Positions 17,006 through 25,716 of a DNA stretch of 64,000 nucleotides are shown piece after piece. The translations under genes and the position numbers were made by a program. The notes below the pieces were generated by a model. The model worked only from the letters and a program-made list of their open reading frames with translations. It made no database searches and was not told the DNA's origin. Position 1 is the first letter of the stretch; every line of letters starts with the position of its first letter. This stretch comes from Motilimonas eburnea (GTDB lineage: Bacteria > Pseudomonadota > Gammaproteobacteria > Enterobacterales > CBDFNC01): the NCBI RefSeq assembly GCF_021295345.1, contig NZ_JAIMJB010000005.1, positions 1-64,000 on the forward strand. Direction: 5' to 3'.

Positions 17006-18857
17006 GGTGATGTCCGTGCTGATGCCCGTGGTGGGCATGCTGGTGTTGATGCTTTTTCAATAAGTTTACCGGTATCAATTCAGCCAAAAACGCCCTAGCG
17101 CCACGCTTGAATAAAGAGACCGAGAACAGCGCACATATTACCGCTAAACTAATATATTCCAACCACTCTTGAGTCCAATTGTGATCGTGCTCTAGCCACG
17201 GAATAGGGGTGACTTGAGCGTATTGATTCAGCACCATTCCCGCGCAGAAAGCAAAGCCTATAACGGCGACGAACAAACTCACAGCAACCATTTGTCCTTG
17301 TTGCTTTTTAATAAAATGAAACAAGGCAAAGTTGATGGTTGGCCCCACTAATAACAAAGCCAATGCTGCGCCAGGAGACACCCCCATTAACAATAGCACA
17401 GCCACTATTGGCGTTAACCCTGTTGCGCATAGATGTAGCGGCAAAGCCACTGCAATTACAAGGATAATCTGCAACCATAAGTGGTCAGCAAAGGCTTGCC
17501 AACCGGGCGTTGGGGCGAGCGTGGCTGCCACCGTCCAACCCAAAATTATCCAAGGGGCAGTGTGATCCAGTAAATGCTCGAAACTGTGCCGAATGGCCTG
17601 CAGTAAGCGTGAGCCTTGTGCTTGGCTGAGTTCAACGGGAGCGGTGATCTTGGCTAGATCTTCCTGTCGTTGTAACCAACGGCCAAGTAACAGCCCAATC
17701 AGCAACACTAAACACAAAGCCAACACTAAGCGCAGCATCAACCATTGGGATCCCAGCAGGGGCCAAGAAAGCAATAAAGCATCAAAACTCAGTATGGGAG
17801 CCGCTAATAAAAAGGACAATGCGAAGACTTGGCTTGCTCCCTGACCTTGCAATTGCTGATACATGCGCGCCGCATCAGGCACACATATCGGCATCGACAA
17901 CCCTAAAAAAGCCCCTTTAATGCTGTCACTTGGGCCTTGCCGGCGATTCAATCTAGCCAACCAGCGAGTGGGAACCTGTAAATAGTTAATTAAATAAGTA
18001 ACGAAATAGGCTAACAACAAAGCCGGTGAACTGTGAAGGGCCAAGCTAATAAAGCGCTGCAAGGCAAGTGCGGTTTCTTGACCATGATGCGCCCCGCCTT
18101 GTTTCCACATTTGCGCGCGATCCCAAATAGAATCCATATGAACATGATTATGTGCCACATAACCCAGCCAATGAGGCAATAACACCGCCGCCAAACACAC
18201 CAAACCAAATAGGGTACCCCAGCCTGCCATGCGCTTTTCTTGGCGCGCACCCAACTGCTGATTTTTATCCTGATAGGGACGATGAAACACCACATGCAAT
18301 ATCGACCCCGTGACCAAGGCTTGGAACCAAGCCAACCATTGGTTACTCAAGTGTGGAATGACTTGCCCACCAAAATAGCTACCCGCGATGGTAGCCAAAG
18401 ACATGGCGGTGAGCACCGCAAGGGGTAAGGCCCGTCCATATTGCGGCCGCAATAGCCACCACACCGTTAACCCAACGGGCAAGCGATGTAAAATCACCCC
18501 TAGCGCCAATAACCAAGCCGTTTGCGACTCGCCGACCACCAAGGCACCGCCATCAGTAATGGCATGAATAACAAGCCCCCCCACCCCAAATAGCAAGGTA
18601 TAGTTATGAGCTTGATTGGCTATACGGTGAAAGTATTTTTCGACTAAACCCGGCCCAAACAAGCCCAAGGCAACGAAAAGCAACGAAATTAAACCACCGT
18701 GATACAAGGCTTCGGGCAGAATATGAAACAGTACTAAGCCGCTGATGGTCACAAAGATAAACGCATCCAATAGGGTAAACCAACCTTGGCGGCGTTGGAT
18801 GGTCTGGCAAATAAGTGGCCCGGTAAATAAGGCGACGATACTAAGGATGACTAGCAT
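16995..18857 (-). CDS. Polytopic membrane protein: ZIP-like half fused to ArsP/YraQ-like permease, His-rich tail
   Basis: 620 residues. The N-terminal half (about 1-210) shows ZIP-transporter features at the right spacing: FHILPEAL, then HAITDGGALV, then LHRLPVGLTVWW, where ZIP proteins carry metal-binding HxxPE/D motifs. After a His-containing loop (HNHVHMD), the C-terminal half (about 265-590) has ArsP/DUF318 permease features: GPSDSIKGAFLGLSMPICVPDAARM, AAPILSFDALLL, TAPWIILGW and LHLCATGLTPIVAVLLLMGVSPGAA. The last 18 residues are almost only His, Gln and Gly, a likely metal-binding tail. I infer transport of a divalent metal or metalloid, with direction and substrate unknown. It overlaps the L,D-transpeptidase start. 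Confidence 0.65.
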   Translation of the reverse strand: MLVILSIVALFTGPLICQTIQRRQGWFTLLDAFIFVTISGLVLFHILPEALYHGGLISLLFVALGLFGPGLVEKYFHRIANQAHNYTLLFGVGGLVIHAITDGGALVVGESQTAWLLALGVILHRLPVGLTVWWLLRPQYGRALPLAVLTAMSLATIAGSYFGGQVIPHLSNQWLAWFQALVTGSILHVVFHRPYQDKNQQLGARQEKRMAGWGTLFGLVCLAAVLLPHWLGYVAHNHVHMDSIWDRAQMWKQGGAHHGQETALALQRFISLALHSSPALLLAYFVTYLINYLQVPTRWLARLNRRQGPSDSIKGAFLGLSMPICVPDAARMYQQLQGQGASQVFALSFLLAAPILSFDALLLSWPLLGSQWLMLRLVLALCLVLLIGLLLGRWLQRQEDLAKITAPVELSQAQGSRLLQAIRHSFEHLLDHTAPWIILGWTVAATLAPTPGWQAFADHLWLQIILVIAVALPLHLCATGLTPIVAVLLLMGVSPGAALALLLVGPTINFALFHFIKKQQGQMVAVSLFVAVIGFAFCAGMVLNQYAQVTPIPWLEHDHNWTQEWLEYISLAVICALFSVSLFKRGARAFLAELIPVNLLKKHQHQHAHHGHQHGHHHGH

Positions 18858-19078
18858 GGATCGTTAACTCTAAAAACTTGGAACGTGATAATATAACAAA
18901 TGCTCCCTGATTGGCTTATTTTTGTTGCTCTTTTAGCCCAGTTTTTTTCACCCTTGATCTCACAGAAACCGTCCCCAGATCTAAATATGAACAATGATTA
19001 ATACATCGCATATCCATGATTTACAGAAAATTAGCTAAAATGCCATAGAGTTAGCCGTTAATTTAAGAGAGCACGACC

Positions 19079-19633
19079 ATGAAACACAACTTGCTTGCAG
19101 CCTGTTTACTTGGCCCCGCATTACTTCTTAGCGCAGGTGCCAGTGCTGATATGAACGAAAGCGCTGCGGTCGCAGAATTAATCGAGCAGCATCAGCAACA
19201 AGGGCCAAAACAAATATTGGAGCAAGTGAGCGAGCAATATGCTGGTGTGATCACGGATTTCGAGCTAGATGATGACGAAGGCCAGCTGATCTACAAAGTT
19301 GAGGTCATTAACCTCAACGACAATATCAAACATAACTTGGTCTTTGATGCTCACACTAAAGCCCAAATTAGCGCCAAACAAGTCGCGATTACCGGTTGGT
19401 TCAATGATAACAACAACATCAAAGCGGTAGAGCAAATTCAAGCCAATGGATTTTCCATGATCAAAGCCCTTGAAGTGGTTCAAGCGCAGCACCCGGGGTT
19501 TCTGGTGGAAGCCGAGCTCGACCACAAAAAAGGCATCAACTTATTTGAAATTGAATTGGCGACCCCATCAGGCAAACAGAACTGGTTAGTTGATATCTCA
19601 ACCCAAGACCTGATTCCGGTTTATCGCAAGTAA
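19079..19633 (+). CDS. Exported PepSY-domain protein
   Basis: 184 residues with a signal peptide ending at GASA (about 23). Two PepSY-like repeats follow (about 45-100 and 125-183), each with a helix and a ...YKVEVIN or ...FEIELAT strand pattern. PepSY proteins in two-component operons are thought to modulate the sensor or inhibit peptidases. It is the first gene of a three-gene unit, 30 bp ahead of the response regulator, with a GAGAG ribosome site. Confidence 0.85.
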   Translation: MKHNLLAACLLGPALLLSAGASADMNESAAVAELIEQHQQQGPKQILEQVSEQYAGVITDFELDDDEGQLIYKVEVINLNDNIKHNLVFDAHTKAQISAKQVAITGWFNDNNNIKAVEQIQANGFSMIKALEVVQAQHPGFLVEAELDHKKGINLFEIELATPSGKQNWLVDISTQDLIPVYRK

Positions 19634-19663
19634 CCATGCCGCAAGGTTACCACAAGGAACAAA

Positions 19664-20341
19664 ATGAAAATCCTCACCATCGAAGATGATAAAACAACCT
19701 TAGAGTACATCCAAAAAGGGTTTCAAGAACAAGGGCATACCGTAGATACCGCCAGCGAAGGCCCAGATGGGCTTTTTTTAGCCACCACCCAAGAATACGA
19801 TCTTATTGTGCTTGATCGCATGCTTCCCAAGATGGACGGGCTTAAGCTCTTGTCAGCACTGCGCGCAACAGGTAGTCAAACCCCAGTGATCTTTTTAAGT
19901 GCGCTGAGCCATGTCGATGAGCGCATCAAAGGGCTTAAAGCAGGCAGCGATGACTACCTGACTAAACCGTTTTCATTTCAAGAGTTATTGGTGCGCGCTG
20001 AAATTCTGATGCAGCGTAAACAGCATCAGCCGCAGCAAGTCACCGAGCTCAGTATCGATGATCTGGTGATGGATTTGGTGGGCCACAAGGTCACCCGTGG
20101 CAACCGAGAAATTCGCCTGCAACCCAAAGAATTTCAGCTATTACGCTACTTACTTGAACATCAAGACCAAGTGGTGTCGCGCACCTTGCTGTTTGAATCG
20201 GTCTGGGATTATCACTTCGACCCCAAAACCAATGTGATCGATGTGCATGTCGCTAAACTGCGTAAAAAATTAGAAGAACAAGGAGAAAGCCAACTGATCC
20301 ATACCGTGCGTGGTGCTGGTTATGTTGTCAGAACACCTTAG
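19664..20341 (+). CDS. OmpR/PhoB-family response regulator
   Basis: 225 residues. The receiver (1-115) has the EDD acidic pocket, acceptor Asp in LIVLDRMLPKMDG (about residue 51), and Thr/Ser and Lys in LSALS and LTKPF. The winged-helix DNA-binding domain (about 130-225) ends in TVRGAGYVV. It should bind DNA as a dimer after phosphorylation by the kinase encoded next, whose start lies inside this gene. The targets are unknown; the PepSY gene upstream is a likely one. Confidence 0.95.
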   Translation: MKILTIEDDKTTLEYIQKGFQEQGHTVDTASEGPDGLFLATTQEYDLIVLDRMLPKMDGLKLLSALRATGSQTPVIFLSALSHVDERIKGLKAGSDDYLTKPFSFQELLVRAEILMQRKQHQPQQVTELSIDDLVMDLVGHKVTRGNREIRLQPKEFQLLRYLLEHQDQVVSRTLLFESVWDYHFDPKTNVIDVHVAKLRKKLEEQGESQLIHTVRGAGYVVRTP

Positions 20342-21707
20342 TATCTTCACCCGCACCTCCATTTGGCGCTTTACCCTCGCCTTTACCTTACTGGTACTGT
20401 TTATCAGCGGCGGTATCTTGGCGATGGTTTATCACTTTTCCATCGCCGGCCAACAAAGGGAGCAAAGCCAGCGTTTAAGCCTCGCGGCAGAAGGCTTTAT
20501 CTCATTGGCCAGTGCCAACAGCATGACCACCCAAAGCTTTATCCAATCTGTGGTCGCACGGGCATCACAAACCAACAACATGGTACTGGCGCTGCGCCGT
20601 GACAGTAAAGTTTACGGCAACCTCAACCACTTACCACAAAACATCCCGCAATACCCTAACGTGCTGCATTTTCCTATCTTAGCAACCAACTACTTAGGTG
20701 AAATGGAGCTGAAAAAAGTCATGGCTACGCGCCTTAAAACTCCTTTTGGTACCTTACTCGTTGGGTTAATTGACGACAGCCAAGATGCCTTAGATCAAAG
20801 CTTTACCACTGCCAGTTTAAGTGCCCTCGGCGCCGGCATGATCTTTACCTTAGTGGTAGGGTTTATTTTTAATGCGCGCGTATTACACAGAGTAAGGCAA
20901 ATCAACCGGTTAACCTCAGAGGTTAAGGCTGGGCGATTGCAAGCGCGCCTCCCCATCAGCAGTGAAGCCGATGAGTTTGACCACATTGCCATGCAAATCA
21001 ATCAAATGTTGGATGAAATAGATGAATTGATCGGCTCGGTTTCCAGTGTCACCGACAATATAGCGCACGATCTTCGCACCCCGCTGTCACGACTGCGTAT
21101 TCGGGTCGAAGAAACCCTCACCCAAGACAATTTGGATGAACAGGATCTGGAATGGCGTCACGCCCTGCTGCAAGAATTAGATCATATTATGGACACCTTC
21201 AATGCCATGTTAGAGCTGTCGCGGCTAGAAAAAGGGGTGTCGGGCGCAGAGCATAAATCCTGTGACTTACTGGCCATTTGCCAGGACGTGCAAGACCTGA
21301 TTCTTCCCATCGCAGAAGATAAAGATCAACAAATTGAACTTAAGCATAATGCCCCTTGTAAGCTTAATGGCGATCCTAACTTACTGTTTCGCGCTATTTA
21401 TAACCTCGTTGACAATGCGGTTAAATATGGCCCACCCGAAACCAAGATCAGCATAGAGCTACACAGCGACGGCGTCACCATTGCAGACAATGGCTTAGGG
21501 ATCCCTGAGGAAGAGTTTGATCGCGTGTTTCGACGTCTCTATCGTTTAGATAAAAGCCGTCATAGTAGCGGATTTGGTATGGGGCTCTCTATCGTTAAAG
21601 CCATCATCAGCCTGCACCAAGGTACCATAGAATTGAGCGATAACCATCCCGGGCTACGTATCGACATTCACTTTTCTGACAACGTATTACAACCCCAGCC
21701 TCAATAA
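20322..21707 (+). CDS. Sensor histidine kinase of the PepSY operon
   Basis: 461 residues from the ATG at 20322, overlapping the regulator gene by 20 bp; a GTG four codons upstream is also possible. Two membrane segments (about 15-37 and 165-187) flank a short periplasmic domain, followed by HAMP, the H-box DNIAHDLRTPLSRLR (about residue 250), the N-box NLVDNAVKYG, IADNGLGIP and GFGMGLSIV. Class and length match EnvZ/QseC-like kinases. Signal unknown; the co-expressed PepSY protein could be its periplasmic partner. Confidence 0.93.
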   Translation: MLSEHLSIFTRTSIWRFTLAFTLLVLFISGGILAMVYHFSIAGQQREQSQRLSLAAEGFISLASANSMTTQSFIQSVVARASQTNNMVLALRRDSKVYGNLNHLPQNIPQYPNVLHFPILATNYLGEMELKKVMATRLKTPFGTLLVGLIDDSQDALDQSFTTASLSALGAGMIFTLVVGFIFNARVLHRVRQINRLTSEVKAGRLQARLPISSEADEFDHIAMQINQMLDEIDELIGSVSSVTDNIAHDLRTPLSRLRIRVEETLTQDNLDEQDLEWRHALLQELDHIMDTFNAMLELSRLEKGVSGAEHKSCDLLAICQDVQDLILPIAEDKDQQIELKHNAPCKLNGDPNLLFRAIYNLVDNAVKYGPPETKISIELHSDGVTIADNGLGIPEEEFDRVFRRLYRLDKSRHSSGFGMGLSIVKAIISLHQGTIELSDNHPGLRIDIHFSDNVLQPQPQ

Positions 21708-21742
21708 GATTGAAAAAATAGTACGAGCGCACTATTACTTAA

Positions 21743-22010
21743 TATACCCAATCAACTTGAAGATGCATGTTTCAGAGCGCCACCGTGCTTTCAATACTAG
21801 GCACGCTAATGCAGGAATGTAGGCACCTTCTAAATTAGCGTAACTACGTAGTGGAAGCACGATGGCGCTCCCAAAGGGCAAGTTTTACAGGCGTTTATGC
21901 CACGTTATTGATTTTGATAAGGGAGCAACCCTTAACTGCAATCAATGCCTTGCCTAAACGCCTGTAAATTCTTGCTGAAATCAAGCATATCCAGGTTGAT
22001 TGGGTATACA
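21743..22010. repeat. MITE-like palindromic element, copy 1 (268 bp)
   Basis: Bounded by TATACCCAATCAAC at the left and GTTGATTGGGTATA at the right. Inside are two long imperfect hairpins: one between AGCGCCACCGTGC and GCACGATGGCGCT, the other between ACAGGCGTTT and AAACGCCTGT. No coding capacity. The same sequence in reverse orientation is at 46915-47180, and an internally deleted form is at 35005-35061. The terminal TA may be a target duplication. It separates the kinase from the TetR gene and fills most of that gap. Confidence 0.85.
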
Positions 22011-22041
22011 TGGCACAAGTAACTGATTTAAAGAGATAGCA

Positions 22042-22623
22042 ATGAAAAAAGGCACGGTCACCCGCATGGCCATTTTACGAACAGCGCTCGATCTGGCCAG
22101 CCGAATTGGCCTTGCTAGCCTCACTATCGGGAACTTAGCCAAGGCACGTGGCATGTCAAAGAGTGGCGTGTATGCCCACTTTCAATCTAAGCAAAAACTG
22201 CAACTGGATCTGGTGCAATATGCGCAAATGGTTTTCAGCGAACGCGTGGTCAAGCCCACCCGCCATCTCAGTGATCCCATTGAACGATTAACGCAACTGG
22301 CTGAACATTGGTATCAGTGGAATAACCGCTTTAGTGGTGGCTGCTTTTTTATTGGCGCAGTGATCGACTTTGATGATGTCGACGGGGCCGTGACCGAAGA
22401 GCTCAAGCTACAGCAACAAAGCTGGTGTGACCAGCTTAAACAAGTCGCCCAGCAAGCCATCAACCTAGGTCATTTTAGAGCCGACCTGGATTTAGACTAC
22501 TTTGTATTTCAATTCAACAGCCTATACCTTGGAGCTTGTTGGTACCAATGGCTCGAGCCAGAACAAAGCCACCCTCATTACCAACAAGCCTTCAGCCAAT
22601 TGTTGGCTAGCAGTAGGAAATAA
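22042..22623 (+). CDS. TetR/AcrR-family transcriptional regulator
   Basis: 193 residues. The helix-turn-helix (about 8-55) reads ILRTALDLASRIGLASLTIGNLAK and GVYAHFQSKQKL, typical of TetR. The C-terminal ligand-binding part has the FSGGCFFIGAVIDFDD stretch seen in the TetR_C_6/YcdC-like group. It probably represses a nearby or distant gene in response to a small molecule; no neighbour is an obvious target. AGAGA lies before the ATG. Confidence 0.9.
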   Translation: MKKGTVTRMAILRTALDLASRIGLASLTIGNLAKARGMSKSGVYAHFQSKQKLQLDLVQYAQMVFSERVVKPTRHLSDPIERLTQLAEHWYQWNNRFSGGCFFIGAVIDFDDVDGAVTEELKLQQQSWCDQLKQVAQQAINLGHFRADLDLDYFVFQFNSLYLGACWYQWLEPEQSHPHYQQAFSQLLASSRK

Positions 22624-22631
22624 AAAGATCC

Positions 22632-22695
22632 GTGGGAGCTCAGTCATGCAGCGATTTGAGCTCATAGTTAATCGCCCCATGACTGGGGCTCCCAC
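22632..22695. repeat. REP-like inverted repeat, copy A
   Basis: GTGGGAGC at 22632-22639 and GCTCCCAC at 22688-22695 are the arms, with AGTCATGCAGCGAT and ATCGCCCCATGACT inside. A close relative lies at 61864-61938. It sits between the convergent TetR and DUF4357 genes and lacks a U-tract. Confidence 0.6.
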
Positions 22696-22709
22696 AGTAA
22701 TAGAAGCTG

Positions 22710-23171
22710 TTACTTTTTACCGTAGCCCGATTGCTTTAATGACTTGCCTTGGCTATTAACCCAAGCGTCCAATCCACTGCGGGCATTACCTGCAACAAAA
22801 CAGGCCGCCATACTTGGACTCGTAAATTCAACTTCGATGTTAAAGTGAAGCAGCTCACCCTGCACCGACACCTTACCCTCGGCAATGAGCTGGTCGCGTA
22901 ATTGCTTAATCGATGGGCGTAAGGATCCGACATTTGAGTAGTTCGCGGTCGAACCACGCAGTACCACAAAACTCGGTTTAGTCACGTCGCCTTTTGGGTA
23001 ACCCGTCGCCAACGCCTCTTTGCTTTGAAACTCATAGCTTTCCTGTTGGGCGGGTTTAAGGCTGGTTATTTCTTGTTTTAACGTGATTAACTCATTGTAT
23101 AAATCGATGGGGATCACCACCGCTTGGCGCACACCGTTGGCATCAACTAAAAATTGCACTGAGTTATTCAC
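22710..23171 (-). CDS. DUF4357-domain protein with antitoxin-like N-terminus
   Basis: 153 residues from a GTG at 23171 with a strong GGAAGG five bases upstream; the longest frame starts 16 codons earlier at another GTG without such a site. Residues 1-35 (FLVDANGVRQAVVIPIDLYNELI) look like a Phd/YefM-type strand-helix unit. Residues about 75-145 match DUF4357: FVVLRGSTANYSNVGSLRPSIKQLRDQLI and FTSPSMAACFVAGNARSGLDAW. DUF4357 is often attached to DNA-modification or restriction proteins, but none is nearby and no toxin gene is seen. Function unknown. Confidence 0.65.
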   Translation of the reverse strand: MNNSVQFLVDANGVRQAVVIPIDLYNELITLKQEITSLKPAQQESYEFQSKEALATGYPKGDVTKPSFVVLRGSTANYSNVGSLRPSIKQLRDQLIAEGKVSVQGELLHFNIEVEFTSPSMAACFVAGNARSGLDAWVNSQGKSLKQSGYGKK

Positions 23172-23345
23172 ATCAACCTTCCCTTGCCAAATTAAAGCCG
23201 CCTGCTTGCAGCTTGTCACTGATGAATGAAGGCGTTATTACAGCAAGAAAGAAGATCAGGGACAAGGTGATAGAAAACAGAAAAAAGCAAAACTGTGCGC
23301 TAACAGTTCACCAAATGTTGAGATTGCTTGTTCAATCACAAGCCA

Positions 23346-24302
23346 TTATTTTCGTAACCAGACTCGCTCGACTTGATGGCCCGCGCCCTTGGTTAAGATC
23401 AGATTAGCCCGCTCACGCGTTGGGCTAATGTTTTCAATCAGGTTAACACCATTAATCTCATCCCAAATCCGACTGGCCGTTTTGGTTGCCTCGGTTTCAG
23501 AAAGGCTGGCATAGTGGTGGAAGTAGGCCTTAGGATCCGTAAAAGCACCGCTTCTAAATTTTAAAAATCGCTCGATATACCACTGCTTTAAGTGCTTTTG
23601 CTCGGCATGAACAAACAATGAAAAATCAACAAAATCAGAAACAAACACGCGATGTAATTGATCCGGGTAATCCATGCCACTTTGCAGTACATTCAACCCT
23701 TCTAAAATCAAGATATCCGGCTGCTCAACCACCTGAAACTGATCCGGTACGATGTCATATTGCAGGTGTGAGTAAACAGGCGCGCTCACCTTAGGCTTAC
23801 CTGATTTAATGTCAGACACAAACTTAACCAAGCTGCGAATATCATAACTGGCGGGAAAGCCCTTTTTCGCCATCAACCCACGCTGTTCTAACTCATGATT
23901 CGGGTGTAAGAAACCATCTGTAGTCACCAGCGCGACCTTAGGGTGATCGCTCCAACAAGACAATAAGGCTTGTAAAATACGCGCCGTCGTACTTTTGCCG
24001 ACGGCAACACTGCCGGCAATGCCGATAATATAAGGAACGTGAAAGTCCTTAACCCCCAAAAACTGCCCCTGCACCGTACTGCGCTTTTGTCTGGCTTCCA
24101 CATACAAGTTTAGTAGCCTAGACAGGGGTAAATAGATTTCGACCACCTCTTGCAAGGAGATATCTTCGTTTATCCCCTTTAGGTTCGCCAGATCTTGCTC
24201 CGACAAGGTCAAGGGCACGTTATCGCGCAGTTCAGCCCAGCTTTGGCGGGTGAATTCTAGATAAGCTGAGTGCACCAGCTCTTTATGGTCGAGTATAGGC
24301 AT
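23346..24302 (-). CDS. coaA: Type I pantothenate kinase
   Basis: 318 residues from the ATG at 24302, which has AGGA nine bases upstream and gives the usual length of about 316; a longer frame adds 12 residues. The Walker A P-loop GSVAVGKS (about residue 98) is followed by [17 protein letters not shown] and ILEGLNVLQ, all signatures of CoaA. It phosphorylates pantothenate with ATP, the first and rate-limiting step of CoA synthesis, feedback-inhibited by CoA. Single gene, downstream of the exporter on the same strand. Confidence 0.95.
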   Translation of the reverse strand: MPILDHKELVHSAYLEFTRQSWAELRDNVPLTLSEQDLANLKGINEDISLQEVVEIYLPLSRLLNLYVEARQKRSTVQGQFLGVKDFHVPYIIGIAGSVAVGKSTTARILQALLSCWSDHPKVALVTTDGFLHPNHELEQRGLMAKKGFPASYDIRSLVKFVSDIKSGKPKVSAPVYSHLQYDIVPDQFQVVEQPDILILEGLNVLQSGMDYPDQLHRVFVSDFVDFSLFVHAEQKHLKQWYIERFLKFRSGAFTDPKAYFHHYASLSETEATKTASRIWDEINGVNLIENISPTRERANLILTKGAGHQVERVWLRK

Positions 24303-24364
24303 GGCAAATTTCCTGTCCGGCAAGGGCGCAACATACAATAGAGTGCGCCTTGATCACAAGGGTT

Positions 24365-25555
24365 TTACACATGGCGCACCCTTAATACAGTGGCAAATGC
24401 CAACAAGGTGAGCAGTGCACAAGCAACAAACACAGCATAAAAACCAAAACGATCGGCAATAAAACCCGCCATAACACCACTTAAAATGCCACCCGTTTTA
24501 ATCGAGTTAGAGTATAGTGTGGTGACCTGCCCCACCTTGCTTGGTTTTAAATCTTGAAAATAGGAAATTCCTAATGCCGAGGTCACGCCAACAAAGATGC
24601 CGTTGAACAATTGCAGCGCCAAAAACCCCCACAGGGTTTGATTCACCAACATGCCGACATAGAACACAGTGCCTGCTAATATCGAGTAGCAAATCAGCTT
24701 ATGCTTACCAAAGCGCAGGGCATAACTTCCCGACATCAGCATCACGGGAATTTCTAACAGCGCAGCTCCGCCCATCATCATCCCTGCCAGTTCAGGTGCC
24801 AGACTTAGCTCGTTGACTATGTAAAGTGGCATACTAATCAAGTACATATTGTTAGCGGCATACATAAATACAAAAGCCGCCGACAAAGCCAATAAGTCTT
24901 TATCGCGCCATAAACTGATCTGCGGCGCATTAGCATGAGTCGGGTGACTCACTGGCTCTAAACTAGGTAGTTGGCAATAAGCCACCATCGCCAGTACCAC
25001 ATACATAAAAGCAGCAAATAAAAATAAAAAGCGAAAGCCAAAACCATCGGCGATAAAAAATGCCAATGGCGGCCCAGCCACCCAAGCCAGGGCTATCTGA
25101 GCCCGTAAGAAAGAACTGAATTTTTCCGCATTTTGACCTCGCCTATCTAAAATATCTCGCGCCAACGCAAACATTTGTGGCAACGCCGCCGAAGAGGTAC
25201 TCATAAAAATCAGCGCAGAGAACAGCAATATCCAATAATCGCGATTAAAGGCAAAGACGGTAAAACCAATCACCCCCATGATGTTACAAGCTAAGATCAA
25301 CTTGCGGCGGTCGATACCTTTATCCGACCACCACCCAATTAACTGGCTTACCACCACGCCCGAAATAGCCAAACAAGCAAAAAAGGCTCCTAATAAGGCG
25401 GGACGAACGGCCACTTCATCATTCATAAACAAGCTCATGGTTGGGATGGTAAACGAGCCCGCCACGCCAATACCAAAGCAGCAAAATAATAACGACAGCG
25501 ACACGGAGTCAACCTGTTGATTTGGAAACAGAGAACGCCAGTAACGAGTGATCAC
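24365..25555 (-). CDS. MFS sugar-efflux transporter, SetB-like
   Basis: 396 residues with twelve predicted membrane segments. The first loop motif region (GWWSDKGIDRRKLI) is the MFS loop 2-3 signature. The stretches SSAALPQMFALARD and FSSFLRAQIALAWVAGPPLAF are characteristic of the SetA/SetB group, which export sugars and analogues. The start is a GTG with no clear ribosome site, so the N-terminus is uncertain. It ends 62 bp before coaA and could share its transcript. Substrate unknown. Confidence 0.82.
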   Translation of the reverse strand: MITRYWRSLFPNQQVDSVSLSLLFCCFGIGVAGSFTIPTMSLFMNDEVAVRPALLGAFFACLAISGVVVSQLIGWWSDKGIDRRKLILACNIMGVIGFTVFAFNRDYWILLFSALIFMSTSSAALPQMFALARDILDRRGQNAEKFSSFLRAQIALAWVAGPPLAFFIADGFGFRFLFLFAAFMYVVLAMVAYCQLPSLEPVSHPTHANAPQISLWRDKDLLALSAAFVFMYAANNMYLISMPLYIVNELSLAPELAGMMMGGAALLEIPVMLMSGSYALRFGKHKLICYSILAGTVFYVGMLVNQTLWGFLALQLFNGIFVGVTSALGISYFQDLKPSKVGQVTTLYSNSIKTGGILSGVMAGFIADRFGFYAVFVACALLTLLAFATVLRVRHV

Positions 25556-25716
25556 AATAGATGAGAGTAATAACGAAAAGAGGGCTGCATTCTACCGCTT
25601 TTAGACAGGGAATGCAGCTGTGAATCTGTCGATTTTAGCGGTATTTCGCGATTACCTACCACTAGCACCGAGCGTACCGAGGGGAAATCCCTAAACCAAC
25701 TAGCTATTGCTCAGGC

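Noticed and set aside
23213-23407. A 64-codon plus-strand open frame beginning MSLMNEGV
   Set aside because: It overlaps the end of coaA, has an unusual composition with no ribosome site, and no family features.
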